Assembly (NCBI GenBank): GCA_016802295.1
Contig: JAESIW010000020.1
Location: 5,544,062-5,608,061 of the forward strand
Length of the DNA: 64,000 nucleotides
Source: Brachionus rotundiformis
Lineage: Eukaryota; Rotifera; Eurotatoria; Ploima; Brachionidae
Direction: 5' to 3'
Positions 13,541 through 24,354 of this stretch are shown here, one piece after another. Within the stretch, counting starts at the first letter, position 1; each line of letters opens with the position of its first letter. The notes beneath the pieces are model-generated. The model was not told the DNA's origin. It did not search any database and worked only from the letters and a program-made list of their open reading frames with translations. The translations under genes were made by a program, and so were the position numbers.

Positions 13541-14344
13541 ATGTTTTTTAGACTTAATATTTTAATAATTACATTTTTCCTCGGATTTAAGACTAATCTT
13601 GTATTTTTGAATGAGATTCCAAATAAATGCATTACTCTGATCAATTCGTCAACGCTTAACTTCGAAACAAGCATTGATAGTAATGGTTTTCATAGATTTT
13701 TATCAACAAATATTCAAATCAAAACAGATATAAATAGTTTTAAAAAAAATGAATGTAATTTAATGCTGATTCAGAACTTAAATTCAAATCTTTATGTTGA
13801 TGAATTCGAATTAAAGCAAAAAATTTACAATGAGGCATTCTGGTTTTTTCTATCTGAAAAAGTAAATACCGAATCGATTGAGTACAGATCAAAGCCATTT
13901 ATTCTTTTGTTATTAATCAAAAAAGATAAAGTTTTGTGTAATCAGCAGTCAAAACAATGTAATGTGTCCATAAGATATCCATTTCACTTACGTTATCATG
14001 CACCATCTGATAAAGACTTGTATCAACGATTTAAAATAGCTAACTCACGGGTTTTAGTATCTGATTGTAGTCAGGATTTCGGCAGTCAGAACGAGTTCAT
14101 AATCAAATCAGATAAAAAAATTGATAATAATTTGATAAGAGATTTTTTATTTGAAAAATGTTTTTGGAATGAGATTGATTATAAGAATTCTAAAGATGAA
14201 TTTGAATTAACTGTCCCTGTTGGACAAGCAAAATTTGCGGACATTATATTAGTAATAACATTAGGATTTTCTATACTTTTAGCACTGTATGTCTCAAAAT
14301 TATTCCGTGATAAATCGTTTGAATTCAATAAAAAAGAAAATTAA
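13541..14344 (+). CDS. PIGX: PIG-X-like subunit of GPI mannosyltransferase I
   Basis: Single-exon ORF of 267 residues. PIG-X is an ER membrane glycoprotein that stabilises PIG-M, the enzyme adding the first mannose in GPI-anchor synthesis. The sequence shows an N-terminal signal peptide (hydrophobic residues about 5-22), a lumenal domain, and one C-terminal transmembrane helix (about 233-255, ADIILVITLGFSILLALYV) followed by a short basic/acidic cytosolic tail. The family-typical block is (I)RYPFHLRYHAPS near residue 148. Size and topology match the family. The assignment rests on this motif and topology, so it is good but not certain. Confidence 0.72.
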   Translation: MFFRLNILIITFFLGFKTNLVFLNEIPNKCITLINSSTLNFETSIDSNGFHRFLSTNIQIKTDINSFKKNECNLMLIQNLNSNLYVDEFELKQKIYNEAFWFFLSEKVNTESIEYRSKPFILLLLIKKDKVLCNQQSKQCNVSIRYPFHLRYHAPSDKDLYQRFKIANSRVLVSDCSQDFGSQNEFIIKSDKKIDNNLIRDFLFEKCFWNEIDYKNSKDEFELTVPVGQAKFADIILVITLGFSILLALYVSKLFRDKSFEFNKKEN

Positions 14345-16532
14345 TTTTATAAAATTATTTTATTCAATTTTATTCCTAGACAACTATTAATTAAATAAAT
14401 ATTTTTAATCGATATTCAAAATTATATATTAATCCCTGAAAATTTGAGTTGACATTTACTTTCAATGAATAAGCAATAAATAATTCAAACAAGATTTATA
14501 ATTATTTATAGTTTTTATGTATAATGATTAAATTTTTACTATTTTTGCTTCACTTATCTGTTTTAGAAATATTTTCGAAAATTAATCTTCACAATTAATA
14601 TATTGATAAATAAGAAAAATTTTAGCTTAATTTAGTTCATCAAATAATTTAAGAGAATTACAACTATTTAAATTAATTACATAAAGGGAGAAGTTTATTT
14701 TTTAGCAAATTTATTTTTGATCTTCAAGACTGTTTATCTCAATAAATTTTATCAAGAAATTTTAGTTTTAAAAATTAAGTTGACAATTATTAGATTAATT
14801 AAAAGTTACTAATTTTAGTCATGATAAAAAAATCGGTCGAAAGCTATGTTAGATTAAAAAAACGAAAAAAATTCTACTTTTTATCTATTTATTTTTTTTT
14901 CAAATAAAAAAATTCTCATCAAAGAAACATCGATCAATTTATTTCTTCAATTTTTATTGACTAGATTTTTTTATTAAATTTTAAAAAATAAGTCTTGAGC
15001 AAATAACTTGGTAAATAAATGAAATTTCAAAAGACCTAATTAAAAACATAATTACGAAGGCCTTAAACGAACAAATAAATGATAATTTGCTCGAGTCTAT
15101 TTTAAATTGAAATAGCTTCAAAGCAATCTCATGTTAAATTTGAATGGACCTAAACGTCAATTCATGCATTCAACTTAAAAATTTAACCAAAGTTTACCTA
15201 CATTTATTTGAGATTGCAGACATATATTTTACATTATTTTTATGTTAGACAGATTTTAACAATAGCTTCAACAATTTTACAAAACTATAATATACGGGTT
15301 AGTAGACCAATCGAGATTATTTTTGTATTTCTTAATTCTTTTAGGTGTTCTTTTTATATCGATATAAAGCCTTATGAATTGAATGATCTATTTTATCGTT
15401 TAGTTTGCTTAATACCATTATTATTTTAGTTCTCATTTTAATAATTTATTAAAAAATTTATTTTTTTTTACTTTTTTATACCTAGAAATAAAATCTTATC
15501 CAGATGGGTAACTATTAACAGATAAATTGAAAAATTTTATATCAAGAAATTCAGGACTATCAAGATATGAATTAATTAGGTACAAAAAACAGTATTTATT
15601 TTGAAAATATTTTCACATAAAATGGTTCAATTGGCATTGCCCATTGGAAGAATAATAAAAAAATTAAAATTAAAAACAAGTGGCAACCATTTTTTAATTA
15701 AACCAATTTAGAATGAAATTTTTTTGAAGGAATGTGATCTTTATTTCCAAAAAGCAAATTTTTGAAGGTACAAATTTTATTAGGTAATTCAGATAAAGGT
15801 GAATTATTCATGGCGATAATGAAATTCGACTTTAAATATTTATCTCTACGACAAACATTTTAATAATTGAAGAACGAAAAATATTTTTTTTTCATATTTT
15901 TAAAAAAGCTGAAAGTTCTAAATAAAAAGTATTTGGTACATTTAGAATTTATTTTAAAATTTATCAGACTTCTTCGAGTCAAAATTTAGGTCATTTGCCA
16001 AAATTTTAATTAGTTTTTTGAACGTTTATGGTAAAATTTTATCATCAGACAGTTTTTTTTTATTGTTCAAAAGTCTTCTAATCATCTTTGTAAATAAGTT
16101 TTTGATTGTTAAAAAAAATTATTTAATTTATACAATTTTTGAATTAAATAGATGAGTTAGATAGTTTTTTCCCAACAAAAATTAGACATCTACTTTTTAC
16201 ATTTATTTAAAATAATTATGATCAAAATTACTAAATTATTCGATGACGTAAGTCTTTTTATTTTATGTTCATATATAAGCTTCAGTAATAAGTCATTGTC
16301 GAAAGTCTCACTAATGTTTAAAAAAAAGGAAAAAAAAATGGTCCATATCGAAACATTGGTAAATTTTGCTTAAAAAATATGCTACATTTTCTTTTGAATA
16401 AACTATTTTAAAAATAATAATAATAATTTTGAATTAAATTTAGATGATTATTTAGAATTTTAATAATTATTTTAGCGAACGTACTTTTAGACTCAGAAAG
16501 AAAATTTTAAATATATTGTTTTATTGGAAATA
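14345..16532. other. AT-rich intergenic region
   Basis: About 2.2 kb, AT-rich, with AATAAA-type sites just after the PIGX-like stop (near 14390). A 73-codon open stretch at 15208-15429 has no recognisable features and is probably chance. The last part is the WIP 5' region. Confidence 0.5.
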
Positions 16533-19500
16533 ATGCCGGGACCACCGCCGCCACCCCCACCACCAATGATGGGCGGGCCACCACCACCTCCATCGCTTGG
16601 AGGCCTTTCAGCAGCTGCACCAGATCGCAACGCCCTGCTAAAATCAATCGCAGATCCATCAAAGCCTAAACTGAAAAAAGTCGATCCGTCGCAGATCAAG
16701 GACAGAAGCAAGCCTACAGTTGGCGGAGGAGTCGTAGGCTCCTCATCCGATCCAGTATCCACCAAAAGTAAATTATCATTTTTCAATATACTCGATGATT
16801 CTTATTAAATTCTTGCACAGAAACTAGTGGAGTTGCTTCATCTGGTCCGAATCCAATGGCTGGCATGAGTCTCCAAGACCAATTAGCAAAGCGGCTACAA
16901 GAAAGGAATCGAACCAACAATTCACCTGCACCTTCGGTTCAATCTAACAGTAAGTCTTCTTTTTTCCTCTTATTCCAATGCTCAAAAGGCTAAATCGGTG
17001 ATGGTATTTACTAACCAATAAAGAACTATTGTCCACTTAATGGTCATTTTCTATTTAAAATAAAATTATCTTTGGTTTTTTTTACTTTGTTCTATGCTTA
17101 TACTTGTTCTAAAAATTTAAACTTTTTTTCTAACTCTTATAAACTTATCAATTATTTCAAATACTAAATCATGCAGCTCAAGGAAGGACCAAGTATCCAT
17201 TCCAACGTGCCAATTCTCTGTCTAAATTGTAATTTAAATAGATAAAATAAATTAGTAGTCATGAAAAATTTTATTTTTAGTTCAACTGTCTAAAATATAC
17301 AAATTGGTTATCTAAATAGGTCTAGAAAAGTTAACATTTTAAACAAAGAGTGAACACCCATAGATGGATATTTAATATCCTTTGACAGGTTTATTAGTAA
17401 ATAAAAGTGTGTGCAAGAAGGAAATGGATACTAATTAAAGTAAATCTTTGATCTTAGAAGAAATAGACGAAAGTACGGACGTAGAATTAATGAAGTTTAG
17501 TTCAGCGTTTTTAAAAAAAAGCATAAAATTTTTGATGAATATTCAAAATGTCAGCCGTAGCCATTTGGTTTTCGATTGACATTGTTTAAGTGTATTCTTG
17601 AAATAATGGGCTACGAATGGATAATTAGCCGAGAAATAAACTAGTCTTGATTATATCTATTTTAAAACTTGGTGATTAGAAATTTTAGTTCAATATTTTG
17701 TTTTTTTTTCTTCGAATTCTTTTTTTTTTAGGTCGAAGTTAAGTCAAGCTTAAAAGATAGCTCATCAATCATGCAAAGTTCTGAAATATGCCCAAATGAT
17801 AAGATAAGATGTTAAATATCTGATAATTGTGCCGGTTTCTAGACGCCCTTTGCCTTAACTTTTAAATTATTAATAGTAAATAAATAATCAGACAAAAATT
17901 TTTTTAATAATTTTTATTTTGCGTTCTAATTAGAAAAATTTACACACTTAATAAAAACATTGGAGTTTTTAAAGTTTCAGCACCATTAATAAAGTGATTC
18001 ATGAACGAGTTGTGGGCTACTAAGCCGCGTATAAAGGCTATGCTAGAATTTTTGATGCCTTAATTTTTTGTTACGGATTCTGTCAATATTGGTTCTTTAC
18101 TTAGCATAGTTGAATTTATTAAAATCGGCTTATATTGTTATTTTTGATCTATCACTTACTGACTTCAAAAATTAGCATTATTGATTAAATATGTTCAAAA
18201 ATCTTAGCCTTGGATCAGCTCTTAAACACTTATTATTCTATCAATAATTTTTTTTACACTCTTAGCACTCAACTCATAGAACTATATTCAAATTAGTATT
18301 TTTTAGAGCATTTTTCATAAAAGATTAATATGCACGGAATATAATATTTTATTATTATTCAGCTTTGTATTGATTTTTGTGGTCAGATAGGGAGAAAGAC
18401 TCGGCATCTGTTTATGAGTAGAAATTTAAACTATTGATTAAATTTTTTTATTGATTTATTTAATGAGGATACAAATAAAGGATATAATTACAAATAAAAA
18501 AAAAAAAAGAAAAAAAATTATTAAGAAAAAACAAGAGACTGAAATAATACAAAATTAAGCAAAATATTTAATTGCAAAAAATTTGCAATCCTCTATATAA
18601 GAAAAATTGCAACTAAACTTGAAGTCTACTAGCATTGTTATTTTTCTATCGAGACGAGGATGGATGGGATTTAAATTCAATTCAATTCTGTTCTCTTTTT
18701 CTCCTCTTATAAGAAGATTTGGAAAAATTATGATTTCAAATTTATTATGTTTGAAATCAAGTTGAAGCCAAGCAAAATAAAAACAATAAAATGGACCATT
18801 GTTTAGATTAATTTTCTCATTTTCTTGCTCTTGCTTTCTCGCCATTTGGATCGATAAACGTCTGAGTATGAGTTCCAATTAGAAAAACATGCTTTAGCCT
18901 GTTTAATTTGCATTTTTTATACAAATAAGGGCAGATTTTCGCCAAAACTCAATATTTTTCATTCAAATCAATTTATCATATCTTTATGTATAGTACATGG
19001 CCAAACACGATTAGCCATTGTTCTAAATATTGATCCAAATCATTTTAATCAAACAAGAAGAGCATATGAAGTTTTATGTTTGTGTATAATTTAGCGAGTG
19101 TGTGTGTGTGTATGTGTTTGGCTAAGCTCGGTAAAGCAGTATTATCCGCTTTTAACCTAATCTCTACATGGTCTAGTATTTATTTCTACTTTGTGCTGGA
19201 TTCATTTATTTCTAGGCAAGCCGTAGATTCGTAGACTCGAATGTTCTATGGAACAGTGTTCGTCCGCTTGGATAAAGCCAGACTGAATTAAATTTGGCAA
19301 TTAGACTTGGACTGGAGCAGTCAGCTTGACTTAATTCACTCTAATCTAGTCTAATCCCCAAGCGGTCTTGGTCAAGCGATCTTTTCAATGATAGATTTTC
19401 TCAAAATGCCTTAAATCCATTAGATAATTATCTATTTTGGTTTAAACTTAATAAAAAAATAAGGCTTAGATAAAATAGTTTATTTGAATTAGAAAAACAA

Positions 19501-22500
19501 AGCGTATAAGTTAAGCAATGATTTTAAAATGAGTTTTTTCTATTTTTTTTTTATTTTTTTTTTTGTATTAATTTGAGTAAGCGTTACCCAAAAGGTTTGT
19601 TATTATTTTAATTCATAATAATCAAATCACCCAATTAACAAAACAGACTTGATACAATTTTTCTTTTTTTTTTTTTTTACCAAAGCTATAAGATAATTTA
19701 ATAGCTAGATTTTTACAAGATTAAAATTCTAAAATTAATTATAGAAACAAATTAATTTTTCGAAGTTAATTTATTAAAAAAAACATCTAATAAAAAGGGC
19801 ATTAGGCATTAGGTGTTGATGTATTAATATCAATTGCTGCAATTAACTGGCTTGCAGTGTAATCGGCCTAGTGATATTTTCAGCTGGTCAGCTAACAATA
19901 TAAGACCTAATTAGTTGTGTAGACGCAGTCGAAAAGCTCCAAGGCATTGTGTGGCACAATTTATGATGATTCATCCCGAAAAAACAAGCAAATTTAATGA
20001 TATTTCTTGAGAGGCGCTGAGTTTTTCACTCACTTGTTTTTGTTCTTATTCCAAGAGCTAATTTTTTACTAATTTTATAGTTTTGCCCCTATTACTCAAG
20101 AGGTCTTGTATTTTATACTTTAAATTTAAGCTAGCTAGAAAAAATATCAGCTAAGATTTTTTTAATAATACTTTTTAATTTTTAATTTTAGTTTTAATTT
20201 TTTATTTAAAAAGTTAAATATTTACAAAAATTTTTAAATCTGTTACGTAATTTTTGTTATTTTTCTTGTCGATTTTCAATTTGTTTCCTTAAGATTTCTG
20301 AACCAATTTATTTAAAATAGAAAATGCTATTTAAAATTAAAATTATTAAAAATACAAACTAACAATGTCAATCGAGACCCCACACCGTTCGACCTCTGAG
20401 TTGTCTAATTCGAAAAAACCGGCTTTACCCCCCAAGCCAAAGCTATCTCTAGCTGAGAATAGAAATCCAAGCTTAGAGCACACTAATTCGGACAATTCTA
20501 GCTATAACGCGCTAATTAATAGTCTTAGGGAAAAGCTTAATATTAAAACTAATGGCTCTGGCAGCGACAGCTCTCTAGCCCTGTCCACTCTGAGCTCTAA
20601 TTCGGAAGCCACCGAGCTCAAGTCTCTGTGTCTGAACTCGAAAATGAACGACCTGAGCCTCCTGGACGAGATATACGCCGAGATAGAGGACAAATACTTG
20701 TTCCAGAGGCCGCGGAACGTCGAGCTAAATACCATTCAGGGCTCATGCTCCTGCTCTCACTCGTCCCAGTCGTCACAGTCGTCTTGTTCTTGCTCATATT
20801 TGTCCGAGTCGGCCGACAGACCGCCTTTGCCATCTGTGCCACCGCCAAATTTAGTAAACTCTGACCCAGATGATAGGCGAGCTTCGATGTCGCTCGAAGA
20901 GGAGATAGCCCTCGAAATTCGAGCCAAGCTAAATCAGGAGTATGTGGTGAGCGCCAAAGTCGAGGCCCAATTAGACCCGATTGACGATCAAGCGAGCAAA
21001 GAAGTCGACAAAATGCCAGACACTCCTGTTCTTGAGCCCGAGTATTTGGAACCAATTTTAATTACCAAAGCGGACAAGAACAGAAATGACAAGGGCTTTA
21101 GCAAAATGTTGTCCAATCAGGCTAGTCCGAAGGTTAATTCGGACTTTATTCTGTCACCGTCTAAGCTAAAGTCCTATTTGATAAGATCGCCAAAGAGTCC
21201 CCAAATGGATACCAATCAATCAAAGGCTTTTGGTTATTTGTTGAAAAAAAGCAATCGAATTACATCCACATTGAGATTGATCCGAACCAAATCAAGTTCA
21301 AATAATGTAAACAATCAGTCCATATACTCTCAGCCAGTGGAGCAAAAATTTTACCAATCAAATGTAAATATTTCCGCCGAACCAACTCAAGTCGAGATTA
21401 GTCGACCAACTTTGATCAGTCAAACGTTTGACTTGAACAAGCAAAGTTTGATTGAGATTAAAAATGAGTCCGAGGCTGTACGCTCGTCCTCGTCGTTCAA
21501 CTCGTCGTTTGACGCCTCGTCGACAAGCTCGGTATATTCGCCAAAGACCGAGTACGAGCCCAACTACGACCATTCAACTAATGAGGCTATTAAAAAGTTT
21601 AACACTGACCATTCGCCCACAATAGAATCTAATCTAATTATAACTAATGTCTATGAGGAAGATGGTAAAGATGATTTTTTGTCACCTGAACCGATTTAGT
21701 CTTAGATCCCGCTTTTTTTTTTTTACTTCTTTATTTATTTTGAAATTAATAAATTACGACGTAAACTTGCGTAAACTTACGTAAATTTACGTCTCTTTTT
21801 TTTCCTGTTTAATTTATTTAAATTATTTAATTACTAGATCTAATAGCTACTCATCAGCAAACAAAGCATAACACTAACACTAATAACTCTAGTAATCACT
21901 ACGCTTCTAATTCGGTAATAAACAAACCACTTCCGACAGTGCCCTCAAGTAATGTAAATAGTCGACAAAGTAACAAAGAGAATGGCCCATCAAACAGTGT
22001 AAATAATCTACAAAATCATAAAAAAGTCTTGGAAAACTTTTTCTCCTCTTCATCCAATTCATCATCTGTGTCGACACCGTCATCAGTCTCGTCAGCAAAT
22101 GGACAAGCAGTCAACTCAAAATCGAATGACACCAACAAAAGCAAAGCGAATGGTGAGATGAAAAAAATGGCACCACCAGTTCCCCCACCACGGCAAGATT
22201 TGTCCAGAGATGACACAATGCTTAACAAATGTAATACTAATTTAAATATATACCATTATGGTAAAGCGAAACCTTTGTCTGCAAATTCTAATCATAAGTC
22301 AATGAATTCAATTAATTTAGTATCAAATCATAATTCGGTCTATTTCAATTTTGTCAATTTAAAAAATAATCTTGACAATTCGAATAGGAAATCATTAAAT
22401 TGTAAAATTATTTAATATAATTTGATCCTAATAGAGTTTAGTGATTGCACTAGCTTGAGGTTTTTAGTCACTCTTTACTATTAGCTTAATAAAATAATGC

Positions 22501-23083
22501 TGAATTTTTTTAACCTCAAAATTATATAGAAAAATTTTTTTAAATGAATAAATTTTTTTAAGATCATGGTCAAAACCAAATACCAGCATTTCCGAAGCCA
22601 GTTCGGGCGCCCTCGCCGTCATCCACTGGAGCTACGCCACAATTTCCGACAACAAATAAGCCTCCACCTCCACCACCAGCCCCAATGTCCCAGCAGCAAC
22701 AGCACCCGCCGTTGCCGCCGACACCTGCTCAGGCGCCACCACTGCCTCCTTACAACCGAAATATGACCAAGCCTCTAAATGTTGCGCCTCCGCCGCCTCC
22801 TCCTCCAGTGGCTCCGCCGCCAATACCTGACAAATACAGCCATCATCCACCCCCGCCTCCGCCGCCAAATCAGCCGCCGCCACCTCCTCCGCCAAGCAGA
22901 CCAGCGCCACCAAGACCACCGCCACAGCCTCCTACTAAGTCAATTGACGATTTAGAGCGACGATTTCAGTTTTTACCTTTGCCAGGTTCGGCTGATTTGC
23001 CTAGGGTTTTTAGTCCTCCAAATGACCGAGAGTACCCAAGTGCCAAATATGAAGTTAAGATGAGATCAAATGGCAATCATTAG
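16533..23083 (+). CDS. WIP/verprolin family actin regulator (4 exons, 425 aa)
   Basis: WIP proteins bind actin through a WH2 domain and clamp WASP/N-WASP through a C-terminal motif, controlling Arp2/3 actin assembly. Exons 16533-16767, 16821-16949, 21838-22230 and 22563-23083 all join in phase 1 and give 425 residues. N terminus: poly-Pro tract, then WH2 helix RNALLKSIADPSK with the LKKV...KDRSKP element. Exon 2 holds a helix (MSLQDQLAKRLQERNR). The middle is Ser/Asn-rich with PPVPPPR. Exon 4 has long proline runs (profilin/SH3 ligands) and ends with the WASP-binding element DLERRFQFLPLPGSADLP, matching the family's (E)SRFxFHPxxDLP. The initiator is the ATG just before the Pro run. Intron 2 is 4.9 kb and contains two candidate alternative exons described separately. 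Confidence 0.85.
17177..17232 (+). CDS. Candidate alternative 3'-terminal exon of WIP
   Basis: After a strong acceptor (CATGCAG at 17171-17176) a phase-compatible open stretch encodes TQGRTKYPFQRANSLSKL and then TAA. An ATAAAATAAA-like polyadenylation signal lies about 10-20 nt further on. Joined to exon 2 (ending 16949, phase 1) it would give a roughly 140-residue WIP isoform with WH2 but no WASP-binding C terminus. Seen: splice site, phase, stop, poly(A)-like site. Inferred: use in vivo. Confidence 0.4.
19097..19117. repeat. (TG)n microsatellite
   Basis: A short TG dinucleotide run with one TA interruption, inside WIP intron 2. Confidence 0.8.
19264..19377. repeat. GC-richer inverted-repeat island in WIP intron 2
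   Basis: CCGCTTGG (19264-19271) pairs with CCAAGCGG (19358-19365), and GCTTGAC (19324-19330) pairs with GTCAAGC (19371-19377). The surrounding 150 nt is clearly less AT-rich than the rest of the intron. It could be a structured RNA, a regulatory element or a MITE remnant. I cannot choose. Confidence 0.4.
20365..21699 (+). CDS. Low-complexity Ser-rich protein, ORF within WIP intron 2 (444 aa)
   Basis: Unrecognised. An uninterrupted 444-codon ORF with ATG in a good context and much higher GC than the surrounding intron, so real coding is likely. It begins with polar sequence and an SH3-ligand motif KPALPPKPK, then Ser runs, a CSCSHSSQSSQSSCSCS tract, LPSVPPPN, and acidic helix-like pieces (LLDEIYAEIEDKY, SLEEEIALEIRAKL). 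No folded domain is evident. A stop and an AATAAA (about 21748) follow, so it could be a nested gene. Alternatively a GTAAAG donor at about 21665 is in phase 1 and would splice it into WIP exon 3 (21838), making it an alternative first exon of WIP without WH2. The proline-rich SH3/WASP-pathway flavour favours that reading slightly. Confidence 0.7.
   Translation: MSIETPHRSTSELSNSKKPALPPKPKLSLAENRNPSLEHTNSDNSSYNALINSLREKLNIKTNGSGSDSSLALSTLSSNSEATELKSLCLNSKMNDLSLLDEIYAEIEDKYLFQRPRNVELNTIQGSCSCSHSSQSSQSSCSCSYLSESADRPPLPSVPPPNLVNSDPDDRRASMSLEEEIALEIRAKLNQEYVVSAKVEAQLDPIDDQASKEVDKMPDTPVLEPEYLEPILITKADKNRNDKGFSKMLSNQASPKVNSDFILSPSKLKSYLIRSPKSPQMDTNQSKAFGYLLKKSNRITSTLRLIRTKSSSNNVNNQSIYSQPVEQKFYQSNVNISAEPTQVEISRPTLISQTFDLNKQSLIEIKNESEAVRSSSSFNSSFDASSTSSVYSPKTEYEPNYDHSTNEAIKKFNTDHSPTIESNLIITNVYEEDGKDDFLSPEPI
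21760..21792. repeat. Three tandem 10-bp units (CGTAAACTTR type)
   Basis: CGTAAACTTG, CGTAAACTTA, CGTAAATTTA and a final CGT follow head to tail just upstream of WIP exon 3. TTACGTAA-like palindromes arise at the joints. Confidence 0.75.
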
Positions 23084-24354
23084 GTTTATTAATTTTATTA
23101 GTCTATTCAATGGCTATATGTAAATTGATCAGTTTTAAAATATAAAAATTAGGTAAAAAAATTGGTTGATTGAACCCAAGTGTGTACTTTTTTTTTTATT
23201 TTTAAGAAAAAATTCATTTTATTTTTGGCAATTTAATTTTTTTCTACAATTGTCTTGCTAATTTGATAAAGCTACAAGAAAAAATTATTTAAATCCAGTT
23301 TTTTTTCATTTCGCCATTTATTTGAGCCAACTTTAACTTTATAAAATACCTTAAGTAAATTGCATTATTTATATTTTATATATTATTAAATAAATAAATT
23401 ATTTTTACAAAGTTTGAAAATATTGTTTTTTTTAAAAAACAAGTTTTTTTAAAGACTTGATTTTTAGACTCAATCTAAACTATATATATTTACATTTTTC
23501 AAATAATAATTTAAAAAACTATTTATATCTTAATATTTATTTTGATATTTTACCAAGCAACAATATTTACTATTCAAAAGCTATATTTTTTTTTGCAAAT
23601 TTTATTTTAATTTATCTTGTCAAAATTTCAAAGTCTTCATTAAAATAATCGTGATGATTTTCTTTAGAATAAAGTAATTTATAAGTTTTCTGAAAATAAT
23701 AAAGAATGTTTTGAAAATAATTTTTATTTTTCTATTTATAATCAAAAACAAAAATTTAAATAAAATGAAAATTCTATTATCGTTGACAAGTTAGTAGGAT
23801 AGAAATGAAAATACAAATCCTCTATTATATTAAATTTAAAAATTAAAAATCCTTTGAAAAAACAAATGATTATATATTTCTAAATTAAGACTTATTCAAT
23901 TAAAATACTCTTCTTTTGAAAAAAAATAATTAGTTGCACAAAAAATTATTCTCTTTTCATAAAGAAAAATTAATCTTTGTTTAAAATATTGAAGTATTTT
24001 CTCTTAATTTAAAATACAATCATAGATTTAATTTTAACTCGATTTTTTTTGCTTATTAGCTAGTTAAAATAAAATAATCTGATGAGACAGTGCCCGAAAT
24101 GCGACATTTTTAAGAGAAAAAATTCTTCAAATGTCACTTAATTTGCACAAAACATTGAACTTAAGATTAGATAAAAAATTAAATACACACCAATACAAGA
24201 TTTGATTTATATAAAAGCTTGCACAATCAAAGATAAACTTATCTTTTATTTTTCAAAACTAATATAGATAATAAGGTTTATGTATGGAAATAACAAAAAA
24301 CAAAAAAAACGAATATTTTAAAAGTCTTTTTTATAATTTAGATAAATCGAATCG
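23084..24354. other. AT-rich intergenic region
   Basis: WIP 3' flank and glycosidase 5' flank. A 63-codon open stretch at 23457-23648 looks like AT-rich noise. Nothing else supportable. Confidence 0.5.

Noticed and set aside
16493..16786. Minus-strand Gly-rich ORF opposite WIP exon 1
   Set aside because: It is the antisense shadow of the WIP poly-Pro and WH2 coding sequence.
18555..18878. 107-codon minus-strand open stretch in WIP intron 2
   Set aside because: Starts without ATG, has no domain, and no supporting splice sites or flanking coding exons were found. Probably chance in AT-rich DNA.
20502..21055. Long antisense and alternate-frame ORFs within 20.5-21.1 kb
   Set aside because: Shadows of the GC-richer Ser-rich ORF at 20365-21699. 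They lack their own start context or domains.
22632..22925. Ala/Glu/Val-rich antisense ORF opposite WIP exon 4
   Set aside because: Reverse complement of proline codon runs. The proline-rich sense frame with a WASP-binding motif is the real one.
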